Assembly: GCF_021018895.1 (NCBI RefSeq)
Contig: NC_079369.1
Span: forward strand, 4,060,694-4,124,693
Direction: 5' to 3'
DNA from: Seriola aureovittata
Taxonomy: Eukaryota > Chordata > Actinopteri > Carangiformes > Carangidae
DNA: 64,000 nt
Shown one piece after another: positions 46,440-61,460 of this stretch (its first letter is position 1; every line of letters begins with the position of its first letter). The notes below the pieces were generated by a model, which saw nothing but the letters and a program-made list of their open reading frames with translations, was not told where the DNA came from and made no database searches. Position numbers and translations under genes: made by a program.

Positions 46440-46870
46440 CTCCCCAGGGGAATGTCTTCCCACTCTCTGAGGAGAGAGGTGGTGGGGTGAATGTACACTG
46501 TTATCTGCTTTTCATCGCGGCTATAAATGAGGCAGGGCAGTAGAGCTTTGCAATGGTAAATAGGGTGTCTGACTGAAAGATTGGCCCACCTGGCCGTGAC
46601 TGTCAGGAGGCCTCATCCGAACGCAGGTAACCACAAAGCTCAGCCGGCGTCCTTCAGCACCCACTTCCCACTCTCTGTTGCCCAAATAGCCTGGGACAGG
46701 ATCCGTGTCTGAGGAGATTGCTTTCGGAGCGCTGTGACTGGACCCTGATAGAGGAACACTTATCTCTGGGTAATTACCCTCTGTGCACAATGAATAAAAT
46801 GAGAGACAGCTCCATAATCTATGGTCTGGCAAGCTAGGAGATTACACAGCCTCTCATATTATTCGCCAAG
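46440..46870. other. candidate conserved non-coding block
   Basis: A unique, balanced-composition stretch (for example CATCGCGGCTATAAATGAGG, GGGTAATTACCCTCTGTGC, GACTAATATGCAAAGATG). GGGTAATTACCC (46769-46780) is a perfect 12-bp palindrome around a homeodomain core. No protein features in the 103-codon minus-strand frame. Confidence 0.28.
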
Positions 46871-47735
46871 AGTCAAGACTAATATGCAAAGATGATAAAC
46901 AAGTGAGGTTATCTTTGGCATGTCTTGATATAGAGTGGGAGCTGTACAGTTTTATTTTACATTAGAATTTATTTGATTTTAATTAGTGGAACACACATAT
47001 TAGTTATACCACTCTGTTACTGGATCTATAATGTACTCTTGGAAACATGAAATGACTTTGGTGTGCATACCACTGGGAATTGAACGTGCAAGTCTCATGT
47101 CCACCAATTTGGGCCACGCACACACACGCACACAAAATAATGCATATTTGATTTCACTTCCCAGGAAGGTGAGAGTGTTTTAGCAAAGTCACTCCATGCT
47201 TATGGATATTTTGAGCTCTCCATAGTCTCCCGTCTTTGTGGAGGGTATAAGACTTCCCCACTCTATTGTTGAGCTTTGTAATTGGCTGTGTGTTCATGAC
47301 AAAAGAGGCTCATGGAGGGACCCTGATGAGAAACTGCCCCAATCCAACTCCTATGTTTCTGGATGGGCTTAATTAGAATTGCTGCAAAGAACCCAAGGGC
47401 CAGAGAGAGGGCCTATTTCATTTTACTGTTGTCTTTTGTCATCCTCACATCGTCTTCCCTAATTATTTCAGAGCCAAGAAAATCTGCTGGAAGGACTTGG
47501 TGAGTGTCTGAAGAGGTCAGTCTCTTAGATTACCCAGAAATATATCATTAGAACTGGGAGAGACTAAAGTTTGAGATATAAGACACTAACTCCAATAAGG
47601 TACTGCAGTGGTGCAAGTATCTGTCATGCACAGTGCACCATACAATATGTGCACAGCTTGATCTATGAGGAACATCTCAGTCCAACCAATATAATTTACA
47701 GCCAAATATGTTAATTATAGATGATTCATATGCTT
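46871..47735. other. non-coding stretch
   Basis: Nothing coding. A short tRNA-like phrase (GGGAATTGAACGTGCAAGTC, about 47072-47091) may be another worn SINE end. 47340-47530 looks unique. Confidence 0.3.
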
Positions 47736-47910
47736 AAAGGAATAGTTTGACACTTTGGGAAATATGCTTATTAGCTTTCTTTCATTACATGAGAAGAATG
47801 ATACCACTGTCAAGTCTGTATGATAAGTATGAGTATAATGAGAGAGAACAAATATGAAGCTACAGCCATTAGCTTGTTAGCTTAGCTTAGTGCACAGAGC
47901 AGTGTGTTCC
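47736..47910 (+). repeat. percomorph SINE-like repeat
   Basis: Begins AAAGGAATAGTTTGACACTT and continues GGGAAATATGCTTATT, GATACCACTGTCAAGTCTGT and TTAGCTTGTTAGCTTAGCTTAG. This family is abundant in percomorph genomes. The copy is 3'-truncated. Confidence 0.65.
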
Positions 47911-48819
47911 TGAACTCTCCACCGGTTGCTAACTAATCAGTTATAATTTAATATTTACACCCACTAACTGTGTGCCAGGTGTATTAGCTATGTAGCAACC
48001 TGAATTGAAAAAAATGATTTTATTTAATTACAATATAAATTACAAAAATGCTGTGCTAATAACGACTAAATGATATTGGTTAGCTTAGCATAATTGGATT
48101 TCAACTCATTCTGCACTGCAGAATGTAAATACTGCGATCTCTGACACCATGTATGTGCACGTAATTAAAATATCTACTCTTGATTTGCATTTAAGGATAA
48201 TATTTTGCTTAGTCTCCTTAAACTGTGAGTTTTGTCAGTTATGTTTAGTTTGTGATGGCTCATTGACTTTCTGTTTACAGCTGTGTAGCTTTTGATTCCT
48301 ACAGATGTTTCACAACAACCTACTAATCTTTACTTATTAAGACATTTCTTCATTTTATCATTGTAATAGTTTCAGTTAACCAGTAACCACTGGACTTTAC
48401 ATATAAATTTATGCCATTTACAAAATGCTAGTGCAACCCTTTCCTTGTATTAACATGATTCTAGGATTATATACAATCACCCAAGGTGAAAAAAAGACAT
48501 ACAACAGTCAGTGCAAATCCAGTACACTTGCAACATCTGCATACATGTGAGTGAAAATGCATCCTGGAATAAATGGTCCCTGACTGTGCAATCTGGATCC
48601 CAGAAAATCACACACTAATGAAAGGTGTGAATGAGACCACTGTGCCATTACTGTTCACAATATGTGACTCATTCAGTGAAACTGTTGCAGTAGTTAATCA
48701 CTTGACATAAATAGCTTTAAGAGTGACAATTTACCTGTAGAATTTTACATGTAAAGTCAGTCACACTGGTTCCTACTGCACATACAGCCTGTACTGTAGT
48801 AAAAAGCTATTTAGCGGGG

Positions 48820-49135
48820 ATGTTGCGCTGTATGAGGGTGATAGAAGTAATCAAAGAGGGGAGGGGGCTTCTCCATAGGAAGTTCCTGCAAACAGAGTGC
48901 ACCCACTTTTTAAACCCCATTTGTCTTGTTAATGCTCCCCTCTGATTACCTGATTGCACTGGATGACTGTGGAGAAATCTGATTGCGTAAAATTATATAG
49001 AGCAAACTTTTGATTGGGGAGGGATCTGGCGAGCTTGCTGCCACCATTGACAGGCTTTGTGAAATTTGGCCTCGCTGATTTGAAATCAGCTAAGTGTCAC
49101 GTCCCGTAATTGTAATCAGAACTTAATTTTTTATC
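48820..49135. other. candidate conserved non-coding block
   Basis: A low-repeat block with CTGATTACCTGATTGCACTG, GATTTGAAATCAGC and CCCGTAATTGTAATCAG motifs and no open frame. It looks like a developmental enhancer in a gene desert. Comparison not possible here. Confidence 0.28.
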
Positions 49136-51876
<2,741 letters not shown>

Positions 51877-52315
51877 TCGAATGTAGCTTATTTCTTTCCT
51901 TTGTTCGACTTAGATTTTTATTACCTTCCAATCAGGTCAGCTCCACAGTGGAGGCTTTTTGGACAAACATGGCCATGATGTGGGCAGAATGAGATAAAGC
52001 CACTACAGCAAGGCCTTAGTGAAGGGCCTCCTGCTGTTGTAGAAAATTCAGTGTCCCCCTGATACCTCACAAACTAATTCAATTGGTACTAAGTGTGAAA
52101 GTGACTTTTCCCTTCAGCTTTAAGCAGTGTCTCACCCAACAAGCCATTGACTATATCCATGGGACCTCAGTGATCTCTTGGTCAATGTAATGTGCTTTCT
52201 TTATTGAATCATATCATGAAACTAATGAAGGCATATGTGTTTAGCCACACATTAAAACCTATGTTATCATAGTTCTTCTGTGTGGTAAATCGTTGGTAGT
52301 AAGTGTGCACAAATA

Positions 52316-52440
52316 AGGCTACATCCACACTAATATGTTTTCATTTCAAAACGAAAATGGCAGTTCAGACAACCGTGCATGACCAGGTTGGTACACACAG
52401 GAAGCAGATCGTTGACTCTGCAGTTGATTAGTTGCACAAA
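52316..52440. mobile_element. MITE terminal fragment beside the satellite
   Basis: GGCTACATCCACACTAATAT followed by GTTTTCATTTCAAAACG matches the terminal segment of a widespread fish MITE (GGCTACGTCCACACTAATACG...). Only one end is evident, immediately left of the satellite array. Confidence 0.45.
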
Positions 52441-52985
52441 ATACTATGAATAAGGAACAGGAAATGTTCATGATTTTTTATGCCTTACAAACGTATGATT
52501 TTTTATGCATAACTATACTATGACATTTTTATTCCTTATAGAAGTATGATTTTTTTATGTCTTGCTATACTATGAATTTTTGTACCATACAAAAGTATAA
52601 TTTTTTATGCCTTATTATACGATGACTTTTTGTGCCTTATTATACTATGACTTTTTGTGCCTTACTATACTATTAATTTTAATACCTTACTATAAGATGA
52701 CATTTTTATGCCTTATTATAGTATGACGTTTTTTATGCCTTACTATACTATGACTTTAAGTTACTTTTCTGTGCCTTATTATACAATGATGTTTTTGTCG
52801 TTTTTTTGCCGTTTTTGTACCTTACTATACTATGGTGTTTTCTTACTTTTTATGCCTTACTATACTATGACGTTTTTATGACTTTTTATGCCTTACTATA
52901 ATATAACTTTTTATGCCTTACTATACTATGACGTTTTTATGACTTTTTATGCCTTACTATACTATAACTTTTTATGCCTTACTAT

Positions 52986-53275
52986 ACTATGACATTTTAT
53001 GCTTTACTATACTATGACGTTTTTATGACTTTTTATGCCTTACTATACTATGACTTTTTATACCTTACTATACTATAACTTTTTATGCCTTACTATACTA
53101 TGTCGTTTTTATGACTTTTTATGCCATACTATACTATATCGTTTTTATGCCTTACTATACTATGTCGTTTTTATGACTTTTTATGCCTTACTATACTATG
53201 TCGTTTTTATGAATTTTTATGCCTTACTATACTATTACTTTTTATGCCTTACTATACTATGATGTTTTTATGACT
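52986..53275 (+). repeat. satellite higher-order block, copy 1
   Basis: About 290 bp that recurs almost base for base at 54818-55107 (offset 1832 bp), including rare variants such as ATGACATTTTATGCTTTACT, TATATCG and TATTACT in the same order. Confidence 0.85.
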
Positions 53276-54817
53276 TTTTATGCCTTACTATACTATGACT
53301 TTTTATCCCTTCCGATACTATGTAGTTTTTATGACTTTTTATGCCTTACTATACTATGGTTTTTAATTAATTTTTTATGACTTAATATACAACAATGTTT
53401 TTTGACGTTTTCATGCCTTACTATACTATGACGTTTAATTACTTTTTTATGCCTTATTATACAATGATGTTTTTGTCGTTTTTATGCCTTACTATACTGT
53501 GACATTTTATGGCTTACTATACTATGACGTTTTTATGCCTTACTATACTATGACTTTAAATTAATTTTCTGTGCCTTATTATACAATGATGTTTTTTGTA
53601 ATTTTTATGTCATACTATACTATGATTTTTAATTACATTTTTAATGCCTTAATATACAACAATGTTTGTTGACGTTTTCATGCCTTACTATACTATGAAG
53701 TTTAATTACTTTTTTATGCCTTATTATGCAATGATGTTTTTGTCGTTTTTATGCCTTACTATACTGTGACTTTTTGTGACTTTTGATACATTACTATAAT
53801 ATTTAATTTTTATATCTTACTATACTCTGATCTGAAGATTTTTTATGCCTTTTTATGACTTTATTTGAATTTTTGTAACTAACTATAGTTTGTCGTTTTT
53901 ATGACTTTTTATTCCTTACTATACTAAGTTGTTTTTAAGACTTTTTATGCCTTACTATAATATGTTGTTTTTATGACTTTTTATGCCTTACTATACTGTC
54001 ATTTTTTTCCATTTTATTTCCTTATTATAATATGTTGTTTTTATAACTTTTTATTCCTTTCTGTACTATGCAATTTTCCTGCCTTACTGTAATTTGTTAC
54101 TTTTATGCCTGACTGTACTATATTATTTTTATGACTTTTTACGCCTTATTAAAGTATGCCGTTTTTGTACCTTACTATTCTATGGTGTTTTTCTTACTTT
54201 TTATGCCTTACTATACTATGACTTTTTAAGCCTTGCTATACTATGACTTTTTATGCCATAATATACTATGTTGTTTTTATGATTTTTTATGCCTTACTAT
54301 ACTATGACGCTTTTGTGAATTTTTATGCCTTACTATACTATTACGTTTTTATGACTTTTTATGTCTTACTATACTATGACTTTTTATGAATTTTTATGCC
54401 TTACTATACTATTACATTTTTATGACTTTTTATGCCTTACTATACTATGACTTTTTATGCCTTACTATAATATGACGTTTTTATGACTTTTTATGCCTTA
54501 CTATATTATGACCTTTTTATGACTTTTTATGCCTTACTATACTATTACATTTTTATGACTTTTTATGCCTTACTATACTATGACTTTTTATGCCTTACTA
54601 TAATATGACGTTTTTATGACTTTTTATGCCTTACTATATTATGACCTTTTTATGACTTTTTATGCCTTACTATACTATTACATTTTTATGACTTTTTATG
54701 CCTTACTATACTATGACGTTTTTATGACTTTTTATGCCTTACTATACTATGACGTTTTTATGACTTTTTATGCCTTAATTTACTTTGACATTTTAATGAC
54801 TTTTTATGCCTTACTAT

Positions 54818-55107
54818 ACTATGACATTTTATGCTTTACTATACTATGAGGTTTTTATGACTTTTTATGCCTTACTATACTATGACTTTTTATACCTTAC
54901 TATACTATAACTTTTTATGCCTTACTATACTATGTCGTTTTTATGACTTTTTATGCCATACTATACTATATCGTTTTTATGCCTTACTATACTATGTCGT
55001 TTTTATGACTTTTTATGCCTTACTATACTATGTCGTTTTTATGAATTTTTATGCCTTACTATACTATTACTTTTTATGCCTTACTATACTATGACGTTTT
55101 TATGAAT
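54818..55107 (+). repeat. satellite higher-order block, copy 2
   Basis: Second copy of the 52986-53275 block, with few substitutions (for example ATGAGG for ATGACG and ATGACG for ATGATG). Confidence 0.85.
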
Positions 55108-57189
55108 TTTTTGCCTTACTATACTATGACGTTTTATGCCTTACTATACTATGACTTTTTATGACTTTTTATGCCTTACTATACTATGTCTTTTATATCA
55201 ATTTTTATGCCTTACTATACTATGACGTTTTTATGACTTTTTATGCCTTACTATACTATGGCGTTTTTATGACTTTTTATGCCTTACTATACTATGACCT
55301 TTTTATGCCTTACTATACTATGACGTTTTTATGACTTTTTATGTCTTACAATACTATGGCGTTTTTATGACTTTTTATGCCTTACTATACTATAACTTTT
55401 TATGCCTTACTATACTATGTCGTTTTTATGACTTTTTATGCCTTACTATACTTTTATGTTTTTATGACTTTTTATGCCTTACTATACTATGACTTTTTAT
55501 GCCTTACTATACTATTACGTTTTTATGACTTTTTATGCCTTACTATACTATGTCTTTATGACTTTTTATGCCCTACTATACTATGACTTTTTATGCCGTA
55601 CTATACTATTACGTTTTTATCACTTTTTATGCCTTACTATATTATGACCTTTTTATGCCTTACTATACTATGACGTTTTTATGACTTTTTATGCCTTACT
55701 ATACTATGGCGTTTTTATGACTTTTTATGCCTTACTATACTATTACGTTTTTATGACTTTTTTATGCCTTACTATACTATGACTTTTTAAGCCTTGCTAT
55801 ACTATGACTTTTTATGCCATAATTTACTATGTCGTTTTTATGACTTTTTATGCCTTACTATACTATGTCGTTTTTATGCCTTACTATACTATGTCGTTTT
55901 TATGACTTTTTATGCCTTACTATACTATGACATTTTTATGACTTTTTATGCCTTACTATACTATGGCGTTTTTATGACTTTTTATGCCTTACTATACTAT
56001 AACATTTTTATGACTTTTTATGCCTTAATATACTATGGCTTTTTATGACTTTTTATGCCTTACTATACTATGGCGTTTTTATGACTTTTTATGCCTTACT
56101 ATACTATGACTTTTTATGCCTTACTATACTATAACTTTTTATGCCTTACTATACTATGGTGTTTTTATGACTTTTTATGCCTTACTATACTATGACTTTT
56201 TATGCCTTACTATACTATAACTTTTTATGCCTTACTATACTATGGCGTTTTTATGCCTTACTATACTATGACGTTTTTATGACTTTTTATGCCTTACTAT
56301 ACTATGGCGTTTTTATGACTTTTTATGCCTTACTATACTATGACCTTTTTATGCCTTACTATACTATGGCGTGTTTATGATTGTTTATGCCTTACTATAC
56401 TATGGCGTTTTTATGACTTTTTATGCCTTACTATATTATGACCTTTTTATGCCTTACTATACTATGACGTTTTTATGACTTTTTATGCCTTACTATACAA
56501 TGGCGTTTTTATGACTTTTTATGCCTTACTATACTATGACTTTTTATGCCTTACTATACTATGACGTTTTTATGACTTTTTATGCCTTACTATACAATGG
56601 CGTTTTTATGACTTTTTATGCCTTACTATACTATGACTTTTTATGCCTTACTATACTATAACATTTTGATGACTTTTTATGCCTTACTATACTATGACTT
56701 TTTATGACTTTTTATGCCTTACTATACTATGGCGTTTTTATGACTTTTTATGCTCTACTATACTATGACTTTTTATGCCGTACTATACTATAACTTTTTA
56801 TGCCTTACTATACTATGGCGTTTTTATGACTTTTTATGCCTTACTATACTATGACCTTTTTATGCCTTACTATACTTTGGCGTGTTTATGACTTTTTATG
56901 CCATACTATACTATGTCGTTTTTATGCCTTACTATACTATGTCGTTTTTATGACTTTTTATGCCTTACTATACTATGACTTTTTATGCCTTACTATACTA
57001 TGACTTTTTATGCCTTACTATACTATAACTTTTTATGCCTTACTATACTATGTTGTTTTTATGACTTTTTATGCCTTACTATACTATGACGTTTTTATGA
57101 CTTTTTATGCCTTACTATACTATGGCGTTTTTATGACTTTTTATGCCTTACTATACTATGACTTTTTATGCCTTACTATACTATGACGT

Positions 57190-58080
57190 TTTTATGACTT
57201 TTTATGCCTTACTATACTATGGCGTTTTTATGACTTTTTATGCCTTACTATACTATGACCTTTTTATGCCTTACTATACTATGTCGTTTTTATGACTTTT
57301 TATGCCTTACTATATTATGACTTTTTATGCCTTACTATACTATGACGTTTTTATGACTTTTTATGCCTTACTATACTATGGCGTTTTTATGACTTTTTAT
57401 GCTCTACTATACTATGACTTTTTATGCCGTACTATACTGTAACTTTTTATGCCTTACTATACTATGTCGTTTTTATGACTTTTTATGCCTTACTATACTA
57501 TAACATTTTTATGACTTTTTATGCCTTACTATACTATGACTTTTTATGCATTACTATACTATGTCGTTTTTATGACTTTTTATGCCTTACTATACTATGA
57601 CGTTTTTATGACTTTTTATGCATTACTATACTATGGCGTTTTTATGACTTTTTATGCCTTACTATACTATGTCGTTTTTATGACTTTTTATGCCTTACTA
57701 TACTATGGCGTTTTTATTACTTTTTATGCCTTACTATACTATGACTTTTTATGCCTTACTATACTATGACGTTTTTATGACTTTTTATGCCCTACTATAC
57801 TATGACTTTTTATGCCTTACTATACTATAACTTTTTATGCCTTACTATACTATGGCGTTTTTATGACTTTTTATGCCTTACTATACTATGGCGTTTTTAT
57901 GACTTTTTATGCCTTACTATACTATGACTTTTTATGCCTTACTATACTATAACTTTTTATGCCTGACTATACTATGTCATTTTTATGACTTTTTATGCCT
58001 TACTATACTATGGCGTTTTTATGCCTTACTATACTATGTCGTTTTTATGACTTTTTATGCCTTACTATACAATTAAGTTT
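57190..58080 (+). repeat. satellite about 1.33-kb higher-order repeat, copy 1
   Basis: Carries the rare series GCTCTACT, GCCGTACTATACTGTAAC, ATGCATTACT and GCCTGACT. The same series appears about 1327 bp later (57401 versus 58728), drifting to 1360 bp at GCCTGACT because one unit is added. Confidence 0.8.
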
Positions 58081-58514
58081 TTATGACTTTTTATGCCTTA
58101 CTATACTATGACTTTTTATGCCTTACTATACTATGACGTTTTTATGACTTTTTATGCCTTACTATACTATGGCGTTTTTATGACTTTTTATGCCTTACTA
58201 TACTATGACTTTTTATGCCTTACTATACTATGACGTTTTTATGACTTTTTATGCCTTACTATACTATGGCGTTTTTATGACTTTTTATGCCTTACTATAC
58301 TATGACTTTTTATGCCTTACTATACTATGACTTTTTATGCCTTACTATACTATAACTTTTTATGCCTTACTATACTATGTTGTTTTTATGACTTTTTATG
58401 CCTTACTATACTATGACGTTTTTATGACTTTTTATGCCTTACTATACTATGGCGTTTTTATGACTTTTTATGCCTTACTATACTATGACTTTTTATGCCT
58501 TACTATACTATGAC

Positions 58515-59440
58515 GTTTTTATGACTTTTTATGCCTTACTATACTATGGCGTTTTTATGACTTTTTATGCCTTACTATACTATGACCTTTTTATGCCTTA
58601 CTATACTATGTCGTTTTTATGACTTTTTATGCCTTACTATATTATGACTTTTTATGCCTTACTATACTATGACGTTTTTATGACTTTTTATGCCTTACTA
58701 TACTATGGCGTTTTTATGACTTTTTATGCTCTACTATACTATGACTTTTTATGCCGTACTATACTGTAACTTTTTATGCCTTACTATACTATGTCGTTTT
58801 TATGACTTTTTATGCTTACTATACTATAACATTTTTATGACTTTTTATGCCTTACTATACTATGACTTTTTATGCATTACTATACTATGTCGTTTTTATG
58901 ACTTTTTATGCCTTACTATACTATGACGTTTTTATGACTTTTTATGCCTTACTATACTATGGCGTTTTTATGACTTTTTATGCCTTACTATACTATGTCG
59001 TTTTTATGACTTTTTATTCCTTACTATACTATGTCGTTTTTATGACTTTTTATGCCTTACTATACTATGGCGTTTTTATTACTTTTTATGCCTTACTATA
59101 CTATGACTTTTTATGCCTTACTATACTATGACGTTTTTATGACTTTTTATGCCCTACTATACTATGACTTTTTATGCCTTACTATACTATAACTTTTTAT
59201 GCTTACTATACTATGGCGTTTTTATGACTTTTTATGCCTTACTATACTATGGCGTTTTTATGACTTTTTATGCTTACTATACTATGACTTTTTATGCCTT
59301 ACTATACTATAACTTTTTATGCCTGACTATACTATGTCATTTTTATGACTTTTTATGCCTTACTATACTATGGCGTTTTTATGCCTTACTATACTATGTC
59401 GTTTTTATGACTTTTTATGCCTTACTATACAATTAAGTTT
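58515..59440 (+). repeat. satellite about 1.33-kb higher-order repeat, copy 2
   Basis: Downstream copy of 57190-58080 in the same order. It differs by small indels such as TATGCTTACT for TATGCCTTACT and one extra unit. Confidence 0.8.
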
Positions 59441-59671
59441 TTATGACTTTTTATGCCTTACTATACTATGACTTTTTATGCCTTATTATACTATGACGTT
59501 TTTATGACTTTTTATGCCTTACTATACTATGGCGTTTTTATGACTTTTTATGCCTTACTATACTATGACTTTTTATGCCTTACTATACTATGACGTTTTT
59601 ATGACTTTTTATGCCTTACTATACTATGGCGTTTTTATGACTTTTTATGCCTTACTATACTATGACTTTTT

Positions 59672-60560
59672 ATGCCTTACTATACTATAACTTTTTATGC
59701 CTTACTATACTATGTTGTTTTTATGACTTTTTATGCCTTACTATACTATTACGTTTTTATGACTTTTTATGCCTTACTATACTATGACGTTTTTATGACT
59801 TGTTATGCCTTACTATACTATGTCGTTTTTATCACTTTTTATGCATTACTATATTATGACCTTTTTATGCCTTACTATACTATGACGTTTTTATGACTTT
59901 TTATGCCTTACTATACAATGGCGTTTTTATGACTTTTTATGCCTTGCTATACTATGACTTTTTATGCCTTACTATACTATGTCTTTTTTATGACTTTTTA
60001 TGCCTTACTATACTATGACTTTTTATGCCTTACAATACTATAACTTTTTATGGCTTACTATACTATGTCTTTTTTATGACTTTTTATGCCTTACTATACT
60101 ATGACTTTTTATGCCTTACTATACTATGGCGTTTTTATGACTTTTTATGCCTTACTATACTATGACCTTTTTATGCCTTACTATACTATGACGTTTTTAT
60201 GACTTTTTATGCCTTACTATACTAAGTCTTTTTTATCAATTTTTATGCCGTACTATACTATGGCGTTTTTATGACTTTTTATGCCCTACTATACTATGAC
60301 TTTTTATGCCTTACTATACTATGTCGTTTTTATGACTTTTTATGCCTTACTATACTATTACGTTTTTATGACTTTTTATGCCTTACTATACTATGATGTT
60401 TTTATGACTTGTTATGCCTTACTATACTATGACGTTTTTATGACTTTTTATGCCTTACTATACTATGGCGTTTTTATGACTTTTTATGCCTTACTATACT
60501 ATGACCTTTTTATGCCTTACTATACTATGTCGTTTTTATGACTTTTTATGCCTTACTATA
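59672..60560 (+). repeat. satellite about 0.9-kb higher-order repeat, copy 1
   Basis: Rare variants ATGACTTGTTATGC, ATCACTTTTTATGCATTACT, GCCTTGCTATAC and CTAAGTC recur at an offset of 900-901 bp in 60573-61460. Confidence 0.8.
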
Positions 60561-60572
60561 CTATGACTTTTT

Positions 60573-61460
60573 ATGCCTTACTATACTATAACTTTTTATG
60601 CCTTACTATACTATGTCGTTTTTATGACTTTTTATGCCTTACTATACTATTACGTTTTTATGACTTTTTATGCCTTACTATACTATGACGTTTTTATGAC
60701 TTGTTATGCTTACTATACTATGTCGTTTTTATCACTTTTTATGCATTACTATATTATGACCTTTTTATGCCTTACTATACTATGACGTTTTTATGACTTT
60801 TTATGCCTTACTATACAATGGCGTTTTTATGACTTTTTATGCCTTGCTATACTATGACTTTTTATGCCATAATTTACTATGTCGTTTTTATGACTTTTTA
60901 TGCCTTACTATACTATGACTTTTTATGCCTTACAATACTATAACTTTTTATGCCTTACTATACTATGTCTTTTTTATGACTTTTTATGCCTTACTATACT
61001 ATGACTTTTTATGCCTTACTATACTATGGCGTTTTTATGACTTTTTATGCCTTACTATACTATGACCTTTTTATGCCTTACTATACTATGACGTTTTTAT
61101 GACTTTTTATGCCTTACTATACTAAGTCTTTTTTATCAATTTTTATGCCGTACTATACTATGGCGTTTTTATGACTTTTTATGCCCTACTATACTATGAC
61201 TTTTTATGCCTTACTATACTAAGTTTTTTTTATCAATTTTTATGCCTTACTATACTATGGCGTTTTTATGACTTTTTATGCCTTACTATACTATGACCTT
61301 TTTATGCCTTACTATACTATGGCGTGTTTATGACTTTTTATGCCATACTATACTATGTCGTTTTTATGCCTTACTATACTATGTCTTTTTTATCAATTTT
61401 TATGCCTTACTATACTATGGCGTTTTTATGCCTTACTATACTATGTCGTTTTTATGACTT
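60573..61460 (+). repeat. satellite about 0.9-kb higher-order repeat, copy 2
   Basis: Downstream copy of 59672-60560. Parts of the same series appear again near 61900-62060 and at 63240-63600, where a 220-bp sub-block is itself doubled (63244 and 63464). Confidence 0.75.
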
